A DNA stretch of 64,000 bases from Fischerella muscicola SAG 1427-1 = PCC 73103 (GTDB taxonomy: Bacteria > Cyanobacteriota > Cyanobacteriia > Cyanobacteriales > Nostocaceae): contig NZ_AJLJ01000366.1 of assembly GCF_000317245.1 (NCBI RefSeq), forward strand, positions 1 to 64,000, given 5' to 3'. Below are positions 17,698 through 24,644 of this stretch, piece after piece. Under the pieces are notes generated by a model. It searched no databases. It was given only the letters and a program-made list of their open reading frames with translations, and was not told the origin of the DNA. Numbering within the stretch: the stretch's first letter is position 1; every line of letters begins with the position of its first letter. Both the position numbers and the translations under genes were made by a program.

Positions 17698-18587
17698 TGC
17701 ACATCTACCCAGAAATCAGCAGTAATGATTTTGTTATTTCGATTAAACTGTCCCCACATTTTATATTTTCCTGGTTGCGGAAAACTGGTCATAAAATGAA
17801 TTTCATCAGGTGGAGTATTTTTCATCGCATGAGCATGGATATAATCTGCTTGTGTTAATGGCGATGACTGCTTGAGGATGACTAAATGTCCTCTTTCTCC
17901 TAAATAAGGTTTTAAATCTGCGGGTGGTTGATTACTTACGGTATCTTGTAAATTGAAAATTACATGAACTTCTTGACCCGCTTTGATTGTGGGTTGAGGT
18001 AATTTCAGGTTAACTTTAGTGTTGCCAAATGTTTTATTAGTAGCTAAATCAATTTTTGGCGTAGTTGGTGATTGTCCTGAAACTTGTGCTTTTAGCACTG
18101 AAATTTGTTCTGCTTTTCCCACTACTTTATAATCACTGAAAAGATTGTAACCGCTAGGATAAGGAAAATCAGTTTTCACTTCAAAACGTCCATTGCCTTT
18201 ATATATAGGATGAACATGTTGAAAAGATTGCAGGTCATCACTAACGACAATTAAATGCATTAATTGTTCTTGAAATTTATCAAAATTAGCAATTGGTTTA
18301 CCTGCTTTATCTTTGATATCAATTGCTAAAAAAACAGGGGTATTAGGAATTATTTTACTAGGAATTTTAAGCTCCGCAATTGCATTTGCAGGTTCTAAGT
18401 TGGAATGACCAGAATGTCCATTGTGGTCATTTCCCATATTGTGACCTGTGTGGGGATTCGCATCTGCAATAGTATTTGTATTTGAAGTTGGGATTTCACT
18501 GGTTTGGGAAGATTTTACTTGTGAGGCGCAAGCTTGGGTGAGAACAAGACTTGAAGTGATAGCTAGTGCTGTAAAAATTCGCTTCAT
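17694..18587 (-). CDS. predicted periplasmic lipoprotein of the metal-response operon
   Basis: A 297-residue exported protein. The signal sequence ends at LVLTQAC, a plausible though non-ideal lipobox with Cys 20. A His-rich stretch follows (residues ~45-63, HTGHNMGNDHNGHSGH) and then two Ig-like beta domains. These contain LMHLIVVSDDLQSFQHVHP and a second similar block with HLVILKQ and HAHAM. His and Met clusters suggest binding of copper or a related metal outside the cytoplasm. It is the first gene of an operon with the response regulator and kinase, and it may present metal to the sensor or buffer it. A direct-repeat operator candidate lies 61 bp upstream of its start. Confidence 0.7.
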   Translation of the reverse strand: MKRIFTALAITSSLVLTQACASQVKSSQTSEIPTSNTNTIADANPHTGHNMGNDHNGHSGHSNLEPANAIAELKIPSKIIPNTPVFLAIDIKDKAGKPIANFDKFQEQLMHLIVVSDDLQSFQHVHPIYKGNGRFEVKTDFPYPSGYNLFSDYKVVGKAEQISVLKAQVSGQSPTTPKIDLATNKTFGNTKVNLKLPQPTIKAGQEVHVIFNLQDTVSNQPPADLKPYLGERGHLVILKQSSPLTQADYIHAHAMKNTPPDEIHFMTSFPQPGKYKMWGQFNRNNKIITADFWVDVQ

Positions 18588-18648
18588 TCGTTTACAGGTT
18601 TGATTGTAAAACAGAAATATTTATTTACTATTAGTCTGCCATTCGATG

Positions 18649-18666
18649 ATGAAATTTAGATGAAAT
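18649..18666 (-). promoter_or_regulatory. candidate response-regulator direct repeat, site A
   Basis: ATGAAATTTAGATGAAAT on the plus strand, two ATGAAAT copies 11 bp apart. It lies 61 bp upstream of the lipoprotein-regulator-kinase operon. The same pattern recurs at 20045-20062, 20336-20353 and 26439-26456, each upstream of a metal gene. Confidence 0.65.
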
Positions 18667-18747
18667 CCTAAAATATCAGGATCTTGCTTTTGATGAGTAA
18701 TGAGAACAGATCAAGGCTTTTCCATCCAAAAATTTTTCTTACCCCCC

Positions 18748-18779
18748 TTGACTCTCCAGTAAGCTAGAGAATCCACAAT
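18748..18779 (+). promoter_or_regulatory. MerR-type promoter of the copper chaperone gene
   Basis: TTGACT (18748-18753) and CACAAT (18774-18779) are separated by 20 bases rather than the usual 17. The spacer carries the interrupted dyad CTC-CAGTAAGC-TAGAG. An over-long spacer with a central dyad is the hallmark of promoters activated by MerR-family metal regulators. An almost identical promoter faces the other way at 19924-19955. Confidence 0.75.
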
Positions 18780-18811
18780 GTAATCAGTTAAGTAAATCAA
18801 GGATGAAAACT

Positions 18812-19006
18812 ATGACTCTTCAACTCATAGTTCCGAACATGGCTTGTTCTGCTTGCGGCGAGACTATCACAAAAGCCATTCAAGCCGTTGATTCTGCGGC
18901 TATGGTTCAGACTGACCCAAATACGAAGTTAGTCACCATCGAAACTCAAGCATCTGAAACCGAAATTAAAGAAGCAGTCACGGCAGCCGGCTATTCAGTT
19001 GCGTGA
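18812..19006 (+). CDS. heavy-metal-associated domain copper chaperone
   Basis: A 64-residue single HMA domain of the Atx1/CopZ type: the metal motif MACSAC follows the first strand (LQLIVPN), and EAVTAAGYSV forms the last helix and strand. Such proteins carry Cu(I) to copper ATPases and apo-proteins in the cytosol. The second ATG (18812) is preferred because AAGG lies about nine bases upstream; an in-frame ATG at 18803 directly abuts AAGG and would add three residues. It is driven by a MerR-type promoter and followed by a strong shared terminator. No copper ATPase is in the window. Confidence 0.9.
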   Translation: MTLQLIVPNMACSACGETITKAIQAVDSAAMVQTDPNTKLVTIETQASETEIKEAVTAAGYSVA

Positions 19007-19027
19007 AGTACTTACACTAACGTATCT

Positions 19028-19076
19028 AAACGAACAACCTAGTCTATGCCTTTAGCCTAGACTAGGTTGTTCGTTT
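19028..19076. terminator. bidirectional terminator between chaperone and DUF305 genes
   Basis: Arms AAACGAACAACCTAGTCTA (19028-19046) and the exact reverse complement (19058-19076) form a 19-bp stem with an 11-base loop. It separates two convergent genes and overlaps the stop codon of the DUF305 gene, so it can serve both directions. Confidence 0.85.
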
Positions 19077-19788
19077 ACTGTTGACTTTGTCTAGGAGCAG
19101 GCTTATACCAAGCCTGATACCATTGCTGCATCTGTCCGATTTCAGTCGTTTGAGTCTGAATGATGGATTGAGCTAAGTTGCGAAGTTCGGGGTGTGTGCC
19201 ACTGTTAACAACCATATACGACATCATTACCGCCGTTTGGTGATGCGGAATCATCTCACGAATAAATTCTCGATCAAAGTCAGAGGCATTCTTTAGAATA
19301 TCCAAATGCACCTGCATATCTCGATGCATGGACATTCTCATCATTCCTCGGTTCATACCCTCACCCCTACCTTGATGCATTCTCATCATCCCCATACCAG
19401 CCATTGGAGTAGCAGGTACTTCTGTGCCGTACCACTTTTTGTACCAAGAACGCATCTGTTCAATTTCGCGGTTTTGGTCTTTGATAATAGCTTGAGCTAG
19501 TTTTTTAATTTCGGGATGTTTAGCCCGGTTTAAAGCCAACTTAGCCATTTCTATAGCATTTTCATGGTGAGGAATCATCATTTCAATGAAATGTCGATCC
19601 ACTTGAGTCATCATTCGTCGTTGCAAAGGCTGGGAAGGTTGGGAAGGAGTAACTTGAGCAAATGGGTGATGAATATTATGTTGTGGATTTGGGGATTGAG
19701 CTTGCGTGTTATTGATTATTAATAGTCCTCCCAAAGCACTACTGCTCAATAACCATATCAGACCATAAATCAAATTTTTGTTCTTCAT
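19075..19788 (-). CDS. CopM-like DUF305 metal-binding protein
   Basis: A 237-residue exported protein with an N-terminal signal/anchor (about residues 8-30, ending near NTQA). Two DUF305 halves follow. Each has a MMIPHHENAIEMA or EMIPHHQTAVMM motif with paired His and regularly spaced Met, in a helical bundle of the ferritin-like type. Between them is a Met/His-rich linker (GMGMMRMHQG, RGMMRMSMHRDM). Synechocystis CopM, which binds copper in the periplasm and helps copper export, has this domain, so a periplasmic copper buffer is likely. It is driven by a MerR-type promoter on the minus strand about 135 bp upstream, and a direct-repeat site lies about 256 bp upstream. Confidence 0.82.
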   Translation of the reverse strand: MKNKNLIYGLIWLLSSSALGGLLIINNTQAQSPNPQHNIHHPFAQVTPSQPSQPLQRRMMTQVDRHFIEMMIPHHENAIEMAKLALNRAKHPEIKKLAQAIIKDQNREIEQMRSWYKKWYGTEVPATPMAGMGMMRMHQGRGEGMNRGMMRMSMHRDMQVHLDILKNASDFDREFIREMIPHHQTAVMMSYMVVNSGTHPELRNLAQSIIQTQTTEIGQMQQWYQAWYKPAPRQSQQ

Positions 19789-19923
19789 AACTTCACCTCT
19801 TTGAGAGAATGAAGGCTAAATACTTGGTTTTTCTAATTAAATTTAGCGGGAATTTATGAGGAAGTTTTGAGTATATAACAGTTTGATTTGTCTTTTCTCG
19901 TGATTATTTCCTCCTTAACTTCA

Positions 19924-19955
19924 ATTGTCAAATCTCTACTCAACTGGAGAGTCAA
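19924..19955 (-). promoter_or_regulatory. MerR-type promoter of the DUF305 gene
   Basis: Read on the minus strand: TTGACT (19955-19950), 20-base spacer CTCCAGTTGAGTAGAGATTT, then GACAAT (19929-19924). It shares TTGACTCTCCAGT, TAGAGA and ACAAT with the promoter at 18748-18779, so one MerR-family activator probably controls both genes. That regulator is not in this window. Confidence 0.75.
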
Positions 19956-20044
19956 GTTACAGCAACAAAACTTTACTTATCAAATCTGACCAATTTGAGT
20001 TATTTGTTCGACAAAAGCCCACATTTCTAGTTTTTCACTTGAGA

Positions 20045-20062
20045 ATGAAATTAAGATGAAAT
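20045..20062 (-). promoter_or_regulatory. candidate response-regulator direct repeat, site B
   Basis: ATGAAATTAAGATGAAAT, same 11-bp spaced direct repeat as site A. It is in the divergent region between the DUF305 gene and the four-helix copper protein gene. Confidence 0.6.
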
Positions 20063-20196
20063 GTTGTTTTATATCAAAATTTATTTACAATGCGATCGCC
20101 ATAAGATGGATGCGACGCTTCGGAAAGCCCTTTTCAGGGTCTAATGCACCAACGCCGTATCCTGCCTCAGAATTAATTGGTGAGACTAATAGCATC

Positions 20197-20277
20197 AGTC
20201 CGTTAAAACGGACTCAAACATCGTCCTAGTCAGATTTATCTGACTTTAGCTATTAGCCAATAAATTTATTTATTGGC
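20197..20277. repeat. cluster of three small palindromic hairpins
   Basis: Three consecutive stem-loops: AGTCCGTTAAAACGGACT (20197-20214), AGTCAGATTTATCTGACT (20228-20245) and GCCAATAAA/TTTATTGGC (20256-20277), with TTTAGCTATTAG between the last two. Regularly spaced short palindromes of this type suggest a REP-like or IS200-end-derived element. It sits within the divergent metal-gene promoter region. Confidence 0.5.
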
Positions 20278-20335
20278 GGGATGAAAAGCTGATGCAAGAT
20301 ATCAGTTGATCAATTTTTATGGCAAGCACATCAAG

Positions 20336-20353
20336 ATGAAATCGAGATGAAAT
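20336..20353 (+). promoter_or_regulatory. candidate response-regulator direct repeat, site C
   Basis: ATGAAATCGAGATGAAAT, the third copy of the 11-bp spaced direct repeat. It lies 124 bp upstream of the Cys-rich copper protein start. Relative to its likely target gene its orientation is opposite to that of sites A, B and D. Confidence 0.6.
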
Positions 20354-20477
20354 TTAACATATATACAAGTAATAAAATTAAAAATCTTCTTTTATTCCCA
20401 TAGTTAGAAGAACTATTTTGAAGCGTTTTTATATTCTTCTAATTACGAAAGTGCAAATAATGAAAACAGGGGTGTAT

Positions 20478-20816
20478 ATGCTTTTAGTTCACGAAGAATA
20501 TCAATCTAGCTTTGATGTTGCGATGTACTGTGCAGTAGAATGTGAACACTGTGCTGAAGCCTGTATTGGTCATGCAGAAATGGTACAATGCGCTCGTACC
20601 TGCCTTGATTGTGCAGAAATTTGCCGAACTGCGGCTATTTATATGGTACGCGGTTCGCGTTTTATTCCTCACTTAGTAGGTACTTGTGTAGAAATATGTG
20701 AAGCCTGTGCCAAAGAATGTGAGAAATATGATCAACCACATTGTCAAAAATGCGCTCAAGCTTGTCGGCAGGCTGTAGAAGCATATCGCAAAATCACCAC
20801 CGTTGCAGCAGTATAA
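20478..20816 (+). CDS. Cys-rich four-helix-bundle copper-storage protein
   Basis: A 112-residue DUF326/Csp-like protein with 15 Cys spaced as CxxxC, CxxC and CxxxxxxC along predicted helices (CAVECEHCAEAC, CARTCLDCAEIC, CVEICEACAKEC, CQKCAQAC). Such four-helix bundles line their core with Cys and store many Cu(I) ions. The start MLLVHEEYQ at 20478 is preferred because AGGGG lies six bases upstream; in-frame upstream Mets would add a hydrophobic stretch (FYILLIT) without a good ribosome site. With this start there is no signal peptide, so it is a cytosolic store. It is convergent with the CusA-like pump gene. Confidence 0.85.
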   Translation: MLLVHEEYQSSFDVAMYCAVECEHCAEACIGHAEMVQCARTCLDCAEICRTAAIYMVRGSRFIPHLVGTCVEICEACAKECEKYDQPHCQKCAQACRQAVEAYRKITTVAAV

Positions 20817-20860
20817 GTCTCAATTCTGTCAAAACTGAACCAACTTTCTGCTACCTCACT

Positions 20861-23800
20861 TTAGTGTTTTATTGTTCTTACTTTTATCGGCATTAACAAC
20901 TTGCCAAACTTAGCATATAAAGCAGGTAAAACCACTAACGTTAATGCTGTAGAAGTAAACAAACCACCCAATACTACTATCGAAAGTGGTTGGAGAATTT
21001 CTTTTCCTGGGCCACTTTCAATTACTAAAGGTGCTAATCCTAAAGCTGAAGTAAAAGCTGTCATCAAAATAGCGTTTAGCCGTTCAATTGAACCTTTGAT
21101 TAACAGTTCCTTAAGTGGCATTCCTTCCGCGTATTTCGTATTGTAATTATCTACCAGTAGTAAACCATTACGAGTAGCAACTCCAAACAAAGTAACAAAG
21201 CCAACTAAAGAAGCAATAGAAATAATACCGCCACTCAAAGCCACTGAAAATACTCCCCCTACTAATGCCAAAGGCAAATTAATTATAATCATGGCGGTAG
21301 AAGGGATAGATTTAACTGAAAGGTACATGATGACTGTAATAGCAACAAGGGCTATAGCACTGAAAATTAAAATATTTTGAGTGGCTCTTTCTTCTGCCTC
21401 AAATTGCCCTGCATACTGAATGTAATAACCCGGAGGTATCTGTACTTGTTGCTTTACTTTATCTTGAATTTCATTCACAATAGAGTGCAAATCTCTACCC
21501 TTGGCATTAGCAGAAACAACTATTAAACGAGAGACATTTTCTCTATTGATAGTGTTGGGGCCAGTGCCATTTTCAATTGTGGCAACTTGTGCTAAGGTAA
21601 TTTTTTGACCGTCAGGAGTATCAACTAACAAATTGCGAATGGTATCCAGATTTTGACGTGCATCTGGCTTCAACCATACAAGTAAATCAAAAGTTTGTTG
21701 TTTCTCCAGAACTTGAGACACGACTCTACCATTAAGGGCAGTTTCGATAATTTCAGAAAGTTTTCCTACTGTTAAACCATATCTTGAAGCAGCAAGTCTG
21801 TTAAACTTAATTTGTATTTGTTCAATCGGTATTTGGGGTTCTAGTTGTAAATCTACAATCCCATTGACGGTTTTCATTACATCATCAACTTGCTGACCAA
21901 TTGTGCGAAGTTGTTCTAAATCGGAACCGAAAATTTTGACTGCGATCGCACTTCTCACTCCAGACAATACCTCATCCATACGGTGAGAGATGAAACCACC
22001 AATATTCGGTGCTACTCCCGGTAATTTCGCAAATTCTTCCCGTAGCTTCTCAATCGTCCCCTCCCTATCTTTCATTCCTGCTTCGCTTAACTCGATGTCC
22101 AAATGTGCCAAATTCACTCCTGCTGCATCCCCATCACCAGGCGCACGTCCAGAACGCAATTGCACGTAGGGAAATCTAGAATCTCCCTTGAGAGCTTGTT
22201 GAAGTGCTTCACCAGCTGCATTGGTAGTTTCTAGAGACACGCCAGGATAAAGAGTCAGGGTGTTCACCAAAGTTTGTTCTTGAAACTCTGGTAAAAACAC
22301 TCTTCCAAATGAGGGAACAATCACAGTTGCTGCTACTAAACTCGCAATAGCTAGGGCTAAAATCATTCCAGAACGCCGTAGAGAAAATGTTAATAAAGGA
22401 TAATAAAGCCGCTTAAAAAATCTTGCTACCCAAGGTTCAGTTTCTGGCAAGTGACCATAAGGTAATAATATTGCACATAAAGCCGGAGTTACCGTTAATG
22501 CTGTGATACTAGAAGCAATCACAGCCGCCATATAACCCAATCCCATGGGAATAAAAATACTACCTTCTACGCCGGCCAAAGCAAAAACTGGTGAGAAGAC
22601 AACTATAGTAATAATAGTGGCTCCAAATACCGAATCACGTACTTCTTGACAACCGTCAAAGACCACTTCTAAAACAGGACGTGGGTTGGGAGAATATTTA
22701 TTTTCTCGCAGGTTGCGGTAGACATTTTCAGCATCAACGATCGCATCATCAACAGCTGAACCAATTGCTACTGCTAACCCTCCCAAAGTCATGGTATTTA
22801 AACCTTGTCCTACCCAGTTTAGTAGTAGTACTCCCACCAACAAAGACAAAGGCAAAGCTGTTAAACAAATTGCTAAGTTGCGCCAATTCATTAAAAATGG
22901 AATTAAGATAATCGCAACAATAATACTGCCTTCGATTAACGCTTCTCTAACATTTTCAATTGAAGAATCTATATAATTTTCCTGGCGAAAAGTAGGAGTA
23001 ACTTTGATATCTTTGGGTAAGCCTGCTTTAATTTCTGACATTGCTGCTTCAATCGCACGGGTGACAGTGGGGGTATCAGCTTGTGGCTGTTTATTGATCA
23101 TGACAATCACTGCTTTTTGACCGTTAAAACTACCATCACCTCGTTTGATAGCTGCACCGATTTGCACATCAGCAATATCCGATATTTTTACAGGTGTACC
23201 ATTGCGAGCAGTAATTACAGATTGCTTCACGTCTTCTGTTGATTCAATTCGTCCGATACCCCGAATTAATTTTTCGCGATCGGGAGTAATTAAATAACCA
23301 CCTGGAGCATTAACATTAGCAGCAGAGGCGGCTTGCTCTACGTCTTCTAAAGTGACATTAAAAGCTCTAAGTTTTGCTGGATCAATTAATACTTGATATT
23401 GGCGACTATCACCCCCATATGCTACTACCTGAGAAACACCACTGACAGCCAAAAGGCGGTTTGTGACTTGCCAATCAACAATGCGCCGCACTTCCATTAA
23501 AGAAGTTTTTTCTGATGTAAAAGCGTATTGCAGTACAGTACCAATGGGGGAACTAGTAGGGGAAATTTGGGGTGTTTCTACACCTGATGGAAGTTTACTT
23601 TGCGCTTGTTGCAATCGCTCTGTTACCAATTGGCGTGCTTGGTAAATATCACTTCCCCAGTTAAAAATTACTTTAACAACGGAGATTCCCGACGCACTGG
23701 AAGAACGTACTGCTGTGACTCCCGGAGTACCATTAATTGCACTTTCAATTGGTAAATTTACCAGAGATTCTACTTCCTCCGGTGCTAGTCCTGGTGCTTC

Positions 23801-23959
23801 CGTTTGAATTTCCACTTGGGGTGGGGCGAAACTGGGGAAGACATCCAAAGGCATTTGGATAATTGTCCGAAATATCCAAACTGTGATGATAATTGTACCT
23901 AAAATGACTAACCAACGGCGAGCGATCGCCCATTTGATGATGGCACTCAGCATTAACAA
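20861..23959 (-). CDS. CusA/CzcA-family heavy-metal RND efflux pump
   Basis: A 1032-residue inner-membrane pump of the heavy-metal-efflux RND family, which drives proton-coupled metal export through a tripartite complex. Normal length, with the N-terminal helix (WLVILGTIIITVWIF), the large periplasmic loop with ASGISVVKVIFNWG, and the central helices with VDDAIVDAEN, whose acidic residues fit the proton relay. A second repeat of loop and helices follows. It is the last gene of the adaptor-methyltransferase-pump operon, seven bases after the methyltransferase. No outer-membrane TolC-like partner is encoded nearby. Metal specificity (Cu/Ag against Co/Zn/Ni) cannot be fixed from sequence alone; the context favours copper. 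Met3 is an alternative start. Confidence 0.88.
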   Translation of the reverse strand: MLMLSAIIKWAIARRWLVILGTIIITVWIFRTIIQMPLDVFPSFAPPQVEIQTEAPGLAPEEVESLVNLPIESAINGTPGVTAVRSSSASGISVVKVIFNWGSDIYQARQLVTERLQQAQSKLPSGVETPQISPTSSPIGTVLQYAFTSEKTSLMEVRRIVDWQVTNRLLAVSGVSQVVAYGGDSRQYQVLIDPAKLRAFNVTLEDVEQAASAANVNAPGGYLITPDREKLIRGIGRIESTEDVKQSVITARNGTPVKISDIADVQIGAAIKRGDGSFNGQKAVIVMINKQPQADTPTVTRAIEAAMSEIKAGLPKDIKVTPTFRQENYIDSSIENVREALIEGSIIVAIILIPFLMNWRNLAICLTALPLSLLVGVLLLNWVGQGLNTMTLGGLAVAIGSAVDDAIVDAENVYRNLRENKYSPNPRPVLEVVFDGCQEVRDSVFGATIITIVVFSPVFALAGVEGSIFIPMGLGYMAAVIASSITALTVTPALCAILLPYGHLPETEPWVARFFKRLYYPLLTFSLRRSGMILALAIASLVAATVIVPSFGRVFLPEFQEQTLVNTLTLYPGVSLETTNAAGEALQQALKGDSRFPYVQLRSGRAPGDGDAAGVNLAHLDIELSEAGMKDREGTIEKLREEFAKLPGVAPNIGGFISHRMDEVLSGVRSAIAVKIFGSDLEQLRTIGQQVDDVMKTVNGIVDLQLEPQIPIEQIQIKFNRLAASRYGLTVGKLSEIIETALNGRVVSQVLEKQQTFDLLVWLKPDARQNLDTIRNLLVDTPDGQKITLAQVATIENGTGPNTINRENVSRLIVVSANAKGRDLHSIVNEIQDKVKQQVQIPPGYYIQYAGQFEAEERATQNILIFSAIALVAITVIMYLSVKSIPSTAMIIINLPLALVGGVFSVALSGGIISIASLVGFVTLFGVATRNGLLLVDNYNTKYAEGMPLKELLIKGSIERLNAILMTAFTSALGLAPLVIESGPGKEILQPLSIVVLGGLFTSTALTLVVLPALYAKFGKLLMPIKVRTIKH

Positions 23960-23965
23960 ACCTAT

Positions 23966-24592
23966 CTAAATCTCAGGTGTGACTGTCGCTACCATTAGTC
24001 CCCAGACTAGGCCAAAGCGAATTTTTGTAGCGCGACAAATATTAAAGCCTGCACAAGTAAGCATGTGATGAAATTTGGCTTGAGAGTAACACTGCTTGTG
24101 TGCTGAATCAAATACTCTCAAAAATAAATCACATAATTTACAGAAAAAATAGTCTCTGCACCAATCTAAAATCACTAATTGACCATTTGGCTTGAGAAGA
24201 CGTTTCATTTCTGCTAATGCGAAATTGGGGTTTTCAAAATAATGGAATGAATTTGCAGACACGACTATATCGAAACTAGTACTAGCAAAAGGTAACGCAG
24301 ATGCAGAAGCAAGAAAAAACGAGACATTGGGGTAATCAGAACATTTTGCTTGCGCTATCTGTAACATTTTTTCAGAAATATCAACCCCTATGATTTGTTG
24401 TGTTGGATTTTCACAAAGTAGCAAGCGCTCAAACTCTCCTGTCCCACAAGCAACATCAAGTACTGCTGCTTCTGGTGGAATATCTGCCCAAGTTTTGAGA
24501 AAAGAAAGTGTTTTGTGAATATAACTATTCCACCGTTTGTCATAGAAATTTGCTATTTGGTCGTATTGTTGACGAACTACTGTTTCACTCAT
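23966..24592 (-). CDS. class I SAM-dependent methyltransferase embedded in the efflux operon
   Basis: A 208-residue methyltransferase. Motif I is VLDVACGTGEFERLL (about residues 44-58), the acidic residue after strand 2 lies in IIGVDISEKML, motif II/post-II is FDIVVSANSFHYF, and QLVILDWCRDYF follows. This is the Methyltransf_11/25 pattern of small-molecule or lipid methylases. The N-terminus, QYDQIANFYDKRW, is typical of the UbiE-like group. It lies between adaptor and pump genes, with 52 and 6 bases between stops and starts, so it is almost surely co-transcribed with them. A substrate cannot be deduced. There are several Cys in its second half (CRDYFFCKLCDLF). Confidence 0.8.
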   Translation of the reverse strand: MSETVVRQQYDQIANFYDKRWNSYIHKTLSFLKTWADIPPEAAVLDVACGTGEFERLLLCENPTQQIIGVDISEKMLQIAQAKCSDYPNVSFFLASASALPFASTSFDIVVSANSFHYFENPNFALAEMKRLLKPNGQLVILDWCRDYFFCKLCDLFLRVFDSAHKQCYSQAKFHHMLTCAGFNICRATKIRFGLVWGLMVATVTPEI

Positions 24593-24644
24593 AGGGATGA
24601 GATACCAATATAAATGTTCAAAAATTTCAGTTAATTAAAAACAA

